Part shown: positions 1 through 6,698 of the stretch, in pieces
How the letters are laid out: each line of letters opens with the position of its first letter
How positions within the stretch are numbered: position 1 is the first letter of the stretch
Origin: Nitrospirota bacterium
GTDB taxonomy: Bacteria; Nitrospirota; Thermodesulfovibrionia; Thermodesulfovibrionales; Magnetobacteriaceae
NCBI GenBank assembly: GCA_015233485.1
Contig: JADFXO010000102.1
Location: forward strand, 1-10,928
Length of the DNA: 10,928 nt
Direction of reading: 5' to 3'
The notes under the pieces: generated by a model
Databases searched by the model: none
Told to the model about the DNA's origin: nothing
What the model saw: the letters and a program-made list of their open reading frames with translations, nothing else
Made by a program: the position numbers and the translations under genes

Positions 1-30
1 ACAAAGAAAAAACCACTACGCGAGAGGTGT

Positions 31-51
31 AAGCCGCTGCATGGCTTTTTT
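31..51 (+). terminator. Possible rho-independent terminator of an upstream gene
   Basis: AAGCC (31-35) pairs with GGCTT (43-47), with a possible inner G-T pair, and the stem runs into a tract of six T (46-51). The stem is short, so this is only a candidate. It would end a + strand gene lying left of the window. No gene is visible in 1-350, which otherwise holds the hairpin at 173-203 and the promoter at 279-308. Confidence 0.35.
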
Positions 52-172
52 CTCCGTTTTCCAACAAGTTATTCTCGCTACGATAAAATGAGAACTGTTA
101 AAAAAATAAGACAAAAATACCACCTATCAAAAATGGGGTTTACACAAATAACTTGACACTCCCATGTAAAAG

Positions 173-203
173 GATGACGGCCTAAAAATAATGCCTTGTC
201 ATC
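173..203. repeat. Hairpin with 9-bp stem and AT-rich loop
   Basis: GATGACGGC (173-181) pairs with GCC plus GTCATC (194-203) with a two-base TT bulge, around a loop of about 12 bases rich in A and T. No T-run follows, so it is not a standard terminator. It lies about 100 bases upstream of the promoter for the small gene at 351. It could be a protein-binding palindrome or a repeat remnant; its role is unknown. Confidence 0.4.
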
Positions 204-278
204 TCACCCGGATTTGGGCTATGATTATTAACTGAATAGGACATTTCTATTTTGGTACGGCAGTTGTTAAAAATATCC

Positions 279-308
279 TTGATAATAGTAACAATTCCAT
301 GATATAAT
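279..308 (+). promoter_or_regulatory. Sigma70-type promoter for the 72-aa gene
   Basis: TTGATA (279-284) matches the -35 box at five of six bases, and TATAAT (303-308) is a perfect -10 box, with an 18-base spacer. It lies about 43 bases upstream of the ATG at 351, so the transcript would have a short leader carrying a strong ribosome binding site. Confidence 0.55.
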
Positions 309-350
309 TGCTTTTGCGTAGTTAAATAACTATTTTACCAGGAGGTATCA

Positions 351-569
351 ATGAGTGAAGGAGCGTCGTTGACTCAATCAGCACAGTCAAGGTACAAAGA
401 GCTATGCGATATGTTAGATCAAAAGAAGGGGGAAATAGAGTCTCTGCAGAAGGAATTCGAGGCGATCTCCGGGTACTTGATCACTATGGGTGTTATTCCT
501 AAAGAAGAACCCGTAAAAAAGAGACGCGGCAGGAGGCCAAATTCGGCGGTGTCCGACGCATCCGCTTAG
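351..569 (+). CDS. Small coiled-coil protein with basic AT-hook-like tail
   Basis: This 72-residue protein is not one I can name. Residues about 12-45 have the heptad-like, charged pattern of a coiled coil (YKELCDMLDQKKGEIESLQK). A short hydrophobic patch follows (GYLITMGVIP), and residues 56-63 form a basic stretch, KKRRGRRP, that resembles an AT-hook (core RGRP). The layout suggests a small, possibly DNA- or RNA-binding oligomer, but that is inference. The start is well supported: CCAGGAGGTATCA sits directly before the ATG, and a promoter with a perfect -10 box lies about 45 bases upstream. It stands alone, with 222 bases before hemB. There is no signal peptide or membrane segment. Confidence 0.75.
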   Translation: MSEGASLTQSAQSRYKELCDMLDQKKGEIESLQKEFEAISGYLITMGVIPKEEPVKKRRGRRPNSAVSDASA

Positions 570-618
570 AATAAACAAGGGATATTTATAATCTCAGGAA
601 TAGTCAATCTGCTTACCA

Positions 619-648
619 AATATCAGGGTGAGCGTTTAGACTGATATT
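619..648. repeat. 8-bp inverted repeat between the small gene and hemB
   Basis: AATATCAG (619-626) and CTGATATT (641-648) are exact reverse complements around a 14-base loop. The next bases are TGCCG rather than a T-run, so it is at best a weak transcription end for the 72-aa gene. An operator is equally possible. I see no convincing hemB promoter in 570-791. Confidence 0.3.
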
Positions 649-791
649 GCCGTTGCTTGTGTTTTTGCGGCGAAAAATAGTATGGGTGCAGGGGTTATGC
701 GCCTGTAGCGGGTAGTGTTGCTATCTTTCAGCAATGATATTGGCGATGGCGTTTTGTTTAATTGCTTGTAGGCTGTGTTTGTTTAAAATCT

Positions 792-1766
792 ATGGTCATG
801 TTTCCAGCGGTAAGGCCAAGACGCCTTAGATATAGTCCCGTTGTCAGGGCGATGGTGAGGGAGACCTCACTGTCGGTGGCTAGTTTTGTTTATCCACTTT
901 TTGTTACCTTTGGCTCAAATGTCAAAAGACCGATACAGTCCATGCCGGGGTGTTTTGCCGAATCGGTTGACGTGGTTGCTAAATCGGCAAGGGATGTACA
1001 CGCGTTAGGAATTCCGGCGGTTATCCTCTTTGGTATTCCAGAGCGCAAGGACGAGCAAGGCTCAGGCGCATATGACCCCAACGGGGTTGTTCAGTTGGCG
1101 GTTAGAGAAATAAAACACGCCGTGCCTGAGCTATTTGTCATCACTGATGTGTGCCTGTGTGAGTACACAAGCCACGGCCACTGCGGTATTTTAGAAGATG
1201 GGCAAATCCTCAATGACCCAACCCTTGAGCTTCTTGCGCGCGTTGCCGTTTCTCATGTCCGCGCGGGCGCCGATATGGTCGCCCCTTCTGATATGATGGA
1301 CGGGCGCGTCCTGGCAATCAGAAGAGCACTTGATTCTGAGGGATTGGCCACCATACCAATTATGAGCTACGCGGTTAAGTACGCATCGGCGTTCTACGGG
1401 CCATTTAGAGAGGCCGCTGACTCCACGCCCGCATTCGGCGATAGAAAATCCCATCAAATGGACCCGGCCAACCGCCGTGAGGCCATAAAAGAAGCCGCCA
1501 TAGACATCGAAGAAGGTGCGGATATTATTATGGTAAAACCAGCCCTCTCTTATCTTGATATAATATCGGATGTAAAACACGCATTCAGTGTCCCCGTTGC
1601 CGCGTATAATGTCTCCGGCGAATATGCGATGGTTCACGCGGGGGCAAGGCTTGGCTGGATTGACTACGAAAAGGTTATGATGGAAATCCTGCTCTCGATT
1701 AAACGCGCCGGGGCGGATTTAATTCTTACATACTTCGCCAAAGACGCCGCTAAAATTCTTGGCTAA
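792..1766 (+). CDS. hemB: Delta-aminolevulinic acid dehydratase (porphobilinogen synthase)
   Basis: HemB condenses two molecules of 5-aminolevulinate into porphobilinogen in the cytoplasm, the step feeding heme, siroheme and cobalamin synthesis. The protein is about 324 residues, the usual family length. Visible landmarks are the N-terminal RPRRLR arm, the zinc-binding cysteines in DVCLCEYTSHGHCG (C121, C123, C131), the SYAVKYASAFYGPF block with the first active-site lysine (K196), and IIMVKPALSYLD with the Schiff-base lysine (K249). The cysteine-rich site indicates a zinc-dependent rather than a magnesium-only enzyme. The start is chosen at ATG 792; ATG 798 (MFPAVRP) is equally plausible, and a TTG at 762 adds residues absent from homologues. 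No clear Shine-Dalgarno sequence is seen before any of them. The gene stands alone, followed by a palindrome at 1793-1813. Confidence 0.97.
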   Translation: MVMFPAVRPRRLRYSPVVRAMVRETSLSVASFVYPLFVTFGSNVKRPIQSMPGCFAESVDVVAKSARDVHALGIPAVILFGIPERKDEQGSGAYDPNGVVQLAVREIKHAVPELFVITDVCLCEYTSHGHCGILEDGQILNDPTLELLARVAVSHVRAGADMVAPSDMMDGRVLAIRRALDSEGLATIPIMSYAVKYASAFYGPFREAADSTPAFGDRKSHQMDPANRREAIKEAAIDIEEGADIIMVKPALSYLDIISDVKHAFSVPVAAYNVSGEYAMVHAGARLGWIDYEKVMMEILLSIKRAGADLILTYFAKDAAKILG

Positions 1767-1786
1767 TATCCTATAACCTAAGGATT

Positions 1787-1813
1787 AAAGACGAAGGGGG
1801 ATAATCCCCCTTC
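1787..1813. repeat. Palindromic repeat, copy A (possible hemB terminator)
   Basis: GAAGGGGG (1793-1800) and CCCCCTTC (1806-1813) form a perfect 8-bp stem around the loop ATAAT, 27 bases after the hemB stop. Only CACCCCG-type sequence follows, with no T-run, so it is not a classical intrinsic terminator, though it could stop transcription. Preceded by AAAGACG (1787-1793), it matches, in the opposite orientation, the palindrome inserted in the transposase at 2696-2713. That suggests a small dispersed repeat rather than a private terminator. Confidence 0.55.
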
Positions 1814-1826
1814 ACCCCGTATTCTC

Positions 1827-1871
1827 GCAGATGTTTTATTTATTGAATTCCATCTGCCGCCCGTTGGCGGC
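1827..1871. repeat. Two overlapping inverted repeats
   Basis: GCAGATG (1827-1833) is the exact reverse complement of CATCTGC (1851-1857). GCCGCC (1856-1861) is the exact reverse complement of GGCGGC (1866-1871) around the loop CGTT. The two stems share bases 1856-1857, so they compete or stack. They lie between the palindrome behind hemB and the left end of the insertion sequence. Function unknown. Confidence 0.4.
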
Positions 1872-1899
1872 TTCGGTACTGGGGCTGTTCAATGTTCAG

Positions 1900-1916
1900 C
1901 CCTAAATCCGATATAG
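1900..1916 (+). repeat. Left terminal inverted repeat of the IS1380 element
   Basis: CCCTAAATCCGATATAG matches the reverse complement of 3237-3253 (CCCAAGCTCCGATATAG) at 14 of 17 positions, including a shared TCCGATATAG core. It sits 100 bases upstream of the transposase start. Confidence 0.6.
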
Positions 1917-1961
1917 AGACAGAAAAAAAGGGAAAAGCCCTCGTGCTTTAAGGGTAGCAGA

Positions 1962-1970
1962 TGGTATAAA
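1962..1970 (+). promoter_or_regulatory. Possible extended -10 promoter of the transposase
   Basis: TGGTATAAA has the TGN extension followed by a TATAAA -10 box, 45 bases before the transposase ATG. No good -35 box is seen at the right distance, so support is weak. Confidence 0.25.
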
Positions 1971-2015
1971 ATATCACCTGTAAGGTTATCAAAAAAAAGC
2001 AGGAGGGTTATATAT

Positions 2016-3050
2016 ATGATAGCACAAACGGTATTTCCATTCAAGTTGGACACAAGCATGGAGAAATTAACAGCCCACGGGGGATTAGCCTTGATGGCGG
2101 AATTCAATCATGGGATAGGGATAATGGAACTGACCAACAAATACTTACCCCATCCCCAGAGTAACCGGGGCTTTATGCCGGCAGTATTTGTAGACCCACT
2201 GGTGTTAATGCTTGAGGGTGGAGGGGTAAGCCTTGAAGATATAAGGGAATTGAAATACGAAGACGGGTTAATGAAACTGATAGGCGAAACAAAAATTCCA
2301 AGTCCTGATGCGATAGGAGATTGGTTAAGGCGCATGGGAGAGGAATCGGAAGGGCTATGGGGTTTGGATAAAGTAAGGGAGAGGGCAACTCACAGGTTAT
2401 TGAAGAGAGATGGGATAAAAGAATACACATTAGATGCAGACGCCACAGAGATAATAGCAGAGAAGGATGAGGCGAACTATACCTACAAGGGCAATAAGGG
2501 ATATATGCCAATGCTTGGATTTTTATATGAGGCCAAGCTGTGTATATATGATGAGTTCAGAGAGGGTAATACACCCCCTGCGTTTGGTCAGAAGGATTTT
2601 TACACAGAATGTAAGAAGCGAATGCCAAAGGGCAAGAAGATAAAGGCATACAGGGCAGACAGCGCGTCATATCAGGCGGAGCTGATAAACAGGTTAGGGG
2701 ATAATCCCCCGTCTTGGCGGAGGAGGATGGAGTAAAGTGGGGTATAACGGCAGTCCACGATAAAGCGGTAAAAGCGCTTATAAAATCGATAGAAGAGGCA
2801 ATGTGGTACGAGCCTGTGAGAGGATGTGGATATGAGATAGCTGAAACAGTTCACTGCATGAACAAAACAGAATTCGTGGGCAAGACATACAATAACAACA
2901 TTTCGCTGGAAGATGATACAGGTTGCGGGGCGTATAGTGAGCCATGCTGGGAAAGTAATCTTAAAGCTGACAGTGGATGTAAAGAAGCTGGCTATATTTG
3001 AAGAGATCAGGGGGAAAATATTTGAACTCAGCCTCTCATGGGATGGATAA
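2016..3050 (+). pseudogene. Broken IS1380-family transposase (three frames, internal deletion)
   Basis: Frame 1 (2016-2695, ATG after AGGAGGG) gives the N-terminal 227 residues of an IS1380-type DDE transposase: KLTAHGGLALMAEFNHGIG, the LDADATEI block with the first catalytic aspartate (about D140-D142), and YRADSASYQAELI with the second (D215). At 2696-2715 a 20-base palindromic insertion shifts the frame and leads to a stop at 2733. Homology resumes in frame with AEEDGVKWGITA (from 2714) and runs to about 2870 (CGYEIAETVHCMNKT). It then jumps to another frame from 2871 (SWARHTITTFRWKMIQVAGR) down to LSWDG and the stop at 3048-3050. Family knowledge places roughly 100 or more residues, including the catalytic glutamate, between MNKT and the FRWK block, so they are deleted here. 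The protein cannot be active. Confidence 0.9.
2694..2715. repeat. Palindromic repeat, copy B, inserted into the transposase
   Basis: GGGGATAATCCCC lies inside a 20-base stretch absent from IS1380 transposases. Removing 2696-2715 restores the expected NRLAEEDG reading. The insert is flanked by TT on both sides (2694-2695 and 2714-2715), as after a 2-bp target duplication. On the - strand it reads AAGACGGGGGATTATCCCC, closely matching copy A behind hemB. Confidence 0.6.
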
Positions 3051-3236
3051 AAAAGAATTTAGAAAAATAAATCACGGGCATAAATCGGGAGAGGTATGTT
3101 TAAAAAAGGAGAAATTATGTAATATTAGATAGTTAGGATAAGTATTTTGTTGTTTATGATGCATAACAAAGGATTGACAGCATTATAAATGACAAAAATG
3201 CCCTCAAAAACCCTTTTTATCGATAGGTGCAAATTC

Positions 3237-3253
3237 CTATATCGGAGCTTGGG
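3237..3253 (-). repeat. Right terminal inverted repeat of the IS1380 element
   Basis: CTATATCGGAGCTTGGG is the partner of 1900-1916. A weaker alternative end lies nearer the gene, at about 3071-3092, where the reverse complement reads CCTCTCCCGATTTATGC, but it aligns only with a one-base offset. Confidence 0.5.
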
Positions 3254-3291
3254 TATTAGTGAATATTTGACAGAAATATTTCATGTATTGT

Positions 3292-3400
3292 AAACTCATA
3301 TCAGATAGCGAAACGGAGACAGTCTTTGCCGGTAGGCAACCTGCCGAGTGATGGCTTGTCGGGACTAATCGGGCGGTTAGCGGAGCGTTGATGAGAGTTT
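3292..3400 (+). ncRNA. Candidate structured RNA, multibranch fold, unknown class
   Basis: No gene is seen in 3254-3561. AAACTCATATC (3292-3302) pairs with GATGAGAGTTT (3390-3400) over 11 positions with one A-A mismatch, closing a domain of about 110 bases. Inside are a 7-bp hairpin, CGGTAGG/CCTGCCG with loop CAA (3330-3346), and a 6-bp hairpin, CTAATC/GGTTAG with loop GGGC (3365-3380). A closing stem with two inner hairpins is the layout of a riboswitch-like domain, and it lies upstream of the 998-aa gene. The sequence does not match the conserved cores I know for cyclic-di-GMP, SAM, cobalamin, TPP, FMN or glycine riboswitches. The strand is assumed from the downstream gene. Confidence 0.3.
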
Positions 3401-3441
3401 GTATCTTGCGAAAACCATAAACCGGATGAAATATGCCTGTG

Positions 3442-3532
3442 CCTTAAAAAACCACATTTTTTAGGTCTGAATGCCTCGGAGCAAAACTGCTCTGGCAGTA
3501 TCTTAAATGTGAATCGGATTTGTCCAATTCAC
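3442..3532 (+). promoter_or_regulatory. Three consecutive hairpins in the leader of the 998-aa gene
   Basis: CCTTAAAAAA pairs with TTTTTTAGG (3442-3465, one bulge). GCC plus GAGC pairs with GCTC plus GGC (3473-3496, loop AAAACT). GTGAATCGGA pairs with TCCAATTCAC (3509-3532, nine pairs, one C-A mismatch, loop TTTG). None is followed by a T-run. The last one ends 16 bases before the Shine-Dalgarno sequence GGAGG at 3549-3553. Together with 3292-3400 they suggest a folded leader controlling the downstream gene, or a repeat cluster. Confidence 0.4.
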
Positions 3533-3561
3533 GCTGAACCAAGGCACTGGAGGATACGCTG

Positions 3562-6558
3562 TTGCTGAGATACATCTATATCGTAATCAGTTTGAGCCAT
3601 AGACTCTTCAATGCGTATTTCAATAATTCTATGTCCTGCAAGACCATCATAAAAACGATAATGACACTGATCGTTGCTATGTTGCTGCAAAGCCATTCCT
3701 TTGCCGATATGCCCGCTCCTGAAACCTATACCGTAAAGGCAAAACTTGCCTTGAAAAAAGAAAAATATCAAGATGTGAAATCCCTTCCATTTTATTGGAA
3801 TATGAACATGATAACACCCGAAAATAACCACGATGGCTGGATTAATAAAAGAGGCAATTTAGTGTGGCTTCCGGGCGGAAAAGATCCCATATTTCAAATG
3901 CCGCTGGATATTTCAGGACTTAAAGTCGAAAAATTCGGCATATCAGTGTTTTCTGATGATTTTAATGAGTTATGGATTGACTATAATGACATAAATCCTC
4001 AAAACCCTTGCGATATAGGCATTGTCTTTAATCTTAATCCAATAACAGACAGAAACGCGGGACATGTTAATTATGAGGCAGCCGTTGGAGGAAACAAGCC
4101 CATTGGGCGCAGTGATGTCATAGATGTAGACGGTTCGGATAATGAGAATTGGCACTATGCACAGGACGGTAACCGCACGGTTATCAAAAGGCAGTTTCAT
4201 AAAAACATATCAACCGTTGAGGATATTGTTCTTGAATTTTCTTTTGGTGTTAAAATCAGTGATATTTACCTGAGAGTCGCGTTCAAAGATAAGCCAAAGC
4301 CGGACGCAACAGTGAAATGGAAATTGCCAAAGGATGTTTATAAAGATGATGTACGTATTTCTATAGGCAGGCATTTAAGAGAGAACTATCCCGGTGAGCA
4401 TACGGTATTTCTTAAAGAGATTATAGTGTATTTGGATGATGACACGGTTGACAGGGTTATTAACGCGCGTCCATTCAAGAGACTTCGATTTATGTATGCA
4501 ACAATGATCATGCCGAGTCAAACTTATGGCATAAACACAGGACTTAAGAGAATTAAAATGGATATAAAGGGGTTATCAGACCTCTATAACAAAACAACCG
4601 TTGAAAAGGCTTTATTCTATGCAATACCCTCTAATAAAAATGATTACTGCGGTATTCAGCTTAAAGAAATAAAGGCTGTGAATAACAATGATGAAGGCGA
4701 AAGACCAATAGTTCTGTCAGCTATTGATAATGTTACCAGGACTTTTGGAGGGTCTTCCATGGATATTTCCGGAGACAATGTTGAGGTGTTGAAGTTTTTG
4801 GATTATTATTCCTTTGAGTCGAAGATTAAGGAAATATCTAATAAAATCCCTCTGAGTATTAGGGATAATTCAACCGGCGGCAAAGAATTATTAATGGACA
4901 GCCCTAATGTTAAAATAATCGCGGCAATCACGAATCCCCCTCTATTTTCCAGCCACATCTTCAACGATAATGATCAGGGGAAAGAAGGAAAAGTAGAAGC
5001 ACGGATAGAAATATTATGGTCCACCAAAACAATCATAGAGGAGAATACACATTTTATTCTCAGACTTTCCAGCGGTGTTGAATTTGTGAAAGGCGGGTTG
5101 CTGACAATAACGTCCGAAAGCGGAGAACAATTCAGGAGGATTTTTAATCCGAACGAGGCACTTGATCTGGCAGATATCACGGGCAGGATAACCAAAATCC
5201 GCCTAAGGATGGACTTAAATAAAGACCAATTTAGTATCAAACTGAAAGATATGGCCTTGTTCACCAATGTTTCGCTTCCCCTCGCACAGGCGCTGAAGAT
5301 GCCGCACCCTGTGGAAGTTTCTGAAAATCTATACCCTGAGATTTATGATTTACCCAACAATATCATAGACACCTCACCGGGCTTTCTGAAAGGGATTGTA
5401 TGGAGCGGCGATTTTAAATGGAACACAAGGGTTGATAATCAGACTGGCATCAAGGGCGTTATCTTTAACTTTAAAAATAGCAGAACCGTAAACGCAGATA
5501 ACCCATGCTGGTTAAACCTGACATTTATCGGGGAACATCATCAGGAGTCAAAAGACATTTGCGGTGAATCTCAAAATGGACAGGTCTATATTACAATTCC
5601 AGATATTTTTTCAGATGGAGGTGCTGACAAACTGCGATTAATTAAATGGAAAATTGATATAGCAAATCAAATGTATGGCAGCGGCAGCCCCTTGTCAATC
5701 AATTATCAAATGTACATAAATAAATATGATATGCAGTCAATCGGCGAAAAAAAAATGAACGCCCCAATCCTTAGCGTTCGCGGAAAGAACTTTTACACCA
5801 CAACTGATGTTACCGCTGAACTGCTGCATGGAGAAGTATGGTTGGATATGGGAACAATGACATTACATGACACAATAAATGACATAAGAGTGCTTGATCA
5901 TCCTTATATTCAAGTTAAGTCTGTGGTTGCAGCGCATGCCCTTCCGTCCGGGCAGCAGCATATGCCGGATTTTGAGAAACAGGGACAACATCTCACGTCT
6001 CCATGGCCTGTCAAACTGGAAAATGCAGCTCCGTTTGTCTTCATTATTTCGATACTTGCCTTCGTATGGTTGAAAGGTTGGGGGCAGTGGCTATGGCAAA
6101 AAATAAAATCCTTCATGGGGTTTATTATGAGCTGTTTAAGGACAACCAGAGAAGGAACATGGGCAAAACTATTGCATGGGAATATACATAAAACGCTATC
6201 CTGGGTTAAAACAGTATTTTGGATCGTTCTAAGCTGTGTAATATATTCTAATGTTAACCCCAAAGATAGCCTCTTTTACACGGTTGGCAGTCTAACTGGA
6301 TTTATGGCGCTTAGAAGCCTGTTGTGGTTAATACGTCCCATGATAATCATGTATTGGAATGCGGCTGATCAAAGAATTTATGAAGAGAAGGGTAACGTAT
6401 ATATTCTTGGATTCATGGTAACCATAGTAGGATGCGCCGTCTTGTTGGTTTTAAAAAGAGAGATTGTTGCTGAACAGCTTGCCATAATCGGGTATTACTG
6501 TCTTGTGGCTGGTGTTGTGCAAAAGGCATGGCAAATGAAGAAGGAGGCTAAGCCGTAA
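3562..6558 (+). CDS. Large exported protein with C-terminal membrane helices, function unknown
   Basis: I do not recognise this 998-residue protein. From the TTG at 3562, with GGAGG exactly eight bases upstream, the first 48 residues end in a signal-peptide pattern (TIMTLIVAMLLQSHSFA, then DMPAPE). An ATG at 3631 would give a textbook 25-residue signal peptide but has no Shine-Dalgarno sequence. Residues about 50-815 are beta-rich, polar and without membrane segments. Several stretches share the shape of a hydrophobic strand ending in an I-x-L-K-(D/E) strand (IQLKEIKAV, IKLKDMALF), which suggests repeated jelly-roll-like modules; this is inference. About five hydrophobic helices follow, near 823-841, 884-899, 904-925, 946-964 and 973-989, ending in a lysine-rich tail. 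A cell-surface or periplasmic role anchored in the inner membrane is likely. The gene is more AT-rich than hemB or nnr and lies between two transposase remnants, so it may be acquired. Confidence 0.85.
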   Translation: MLRYIYIVISLSHRLFNAYFNNSMSCKTIIKTIMTLIVAMLLQSHSFADMPAPETYTVKAKLALKKEKYQDVKSLPFYWNMNMITPENNHDGWINKRGNLVWLPGGKDPIFQMPLDISGLKVEKFGISVFSDDFNELWIDYNDINPQNPCDIGIVFNLNPITDRNAGHVNYEAAVGGNKPIGRSDVIDVDGSDNENWHYAQDGNRTVIKRQFHKNISTVEDIVLEFSFGVKISDIYLRVAFKDKPKPDATVKWKLPKDVYKDDVRISIGRHLRENYPGEHTVFLKEIIVYLDDDTVDRVINARPFKRLRFMYATMIMPSQTYGINTGLKRIKMDIKGLSDLYNKTTVEKALFYAIPSNKNDYCGIQLKEIKAVNNNDEGERPIVLSAIDNVTRTFGGSSMDISGDNVEVLKFLDYYSFESKIKEISNKIPLSIRDNSTGGKELLMDSPNVKIIAAITNPPLFSSHIFNDNDQGKEGKVEARIEILWSTKTIIEENTHFILRLSSGVEFVKGGLLTITSESGEQFRRIFNPNEALDLADITGRITKIRLRMDLNKDQFSIKLKDMALFTNVSLPLAQALKMPHPVEVSENLYPEIYDLPNNIIDTSPGFLKGIVWSGDFKWNTRVDNQTGIKGVIFNFKNSRTVNADNPCWLNLTFIGEHHQESKDICGESQNGQVYITIPDIFSDGGADKLRLIKWKIDIANQMYGSGSPLSINYQMYINKYDMQSIGEKKMNAPILSVRGKNFYTTTDVTAELLHGEVWLDMGTMTLHDTINDIRVLDHPYIQVKSVVAAHALPSGQQHMPDFEKQGQHLTSPWPVKLENAAPFVFIISILAFVWLKGWGQWLWQKIKSFMGFIMSCLRTTREGTWAKLLHGNIHKTLSWVKTVFWIVLSCVIYSNVNPKDSLFYTVGSLTGFMALRSLLWLIRPMIIMYWNAADQRIYEEKGNVYILGFMVTIVGCAVLLVLKREIVAEQLAIIGYYCLVAGVVQKAWQMKKEAKP

Positions 6559-6562
6559 GTTG

Positions 6563-6684
6563 ATGGCAGCCCTAAAACCGAATGAAAGGGCGCTTTTAGC
6601 AATGGTGGCAAATAGGTTGTGTGAACCTGAATCTAAGCTGGGCGTATGGGATAGATGGCTTACAAAGGTATACATGCCATCGGG
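6563..6684 (+). pseudogene. Fragment of an IS1634-type transposase
   Basis: About 41 residues match the stretch of IS1634-family transposases that usually reads ERxxFAMVANRxLAPxSKL..W....VY(I/L)P; here it is NERALLAMVANRLCEPESKL, then a WDRWLTKVYMPS block. Neither the upstream N-terminal domain nor the downstream DDE catalytic core is present. After MPS the frame (open to 6763) runs antisense into queE and loses all similarity, so the remnant ends about 15 bases from the queE stop codon. It begins a few bases after the stop of the 998-aa gene. It is a dead relic marking a rearrangement boundary; the family call rests on recalled consensus. Confidence 0.65.
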
Positions 6685-6698
6685 TAGAGACGCCAGTA

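Larger units (their letters stand above)
1900..3253 (+). mobile_element. Degenerate IS1380-family insertion sequence
   Basis: The element is defined by a broken IS1380-type transposase (2016-3050) between two imperfect inverted repeats, 1900-1916 and 3237-3253, which agree at 14 of 17 positions. The present length is 1354 bp. Adding back the part of the transposase that is missing compared with the family would give roughly the 1.6-1.7 kb usual for IS1380 elements. The 186 bases between the transposase end and the right repeat are long for this family, so the right boundary is less sure than the left. No direct target duplication is visible (TCAG before, TATT after), consistent with an old, decaying copy. 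Confidence 0.7.

Noticed and set aside
153..158. TTGACA as a consensus -35 box
   Set aside because: No -10 hexamer lies 15-19 bases downstream; the TTGATA/TATAAT pair at 279-308 is better placed.
1191..1637. 148-codon open frame antisense to hemB
   Set aside because: It lies wholly inside the conserved hemB coding region and its translation resembles no family.
2016..3050. Programmed frameshifting to join the transposase frames
   Set aside because: The first frame change coincides with a 20-base palindromic insertion and the second with loss of conserved sequence; IS1380 transposases are normally a single open frame.
1896..3257. Target site duplication flanking the IS1380 element
   Set aside because: TCAG before the left repeat and TATT after the right repeat do not match, and shifting the ends by one base does not help.
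3292..3400. Possible SAM-type riboswitch (GGCAACC, CTAAT, and an ending GATGAGAG)
   Set aside because: The conserved GAGGGA and GGTGCTAATTCC elements are missing and the downstream gene has no link to methionine metabolism. A cyclic-di-GMP class I core was also sought and not found on either strand.
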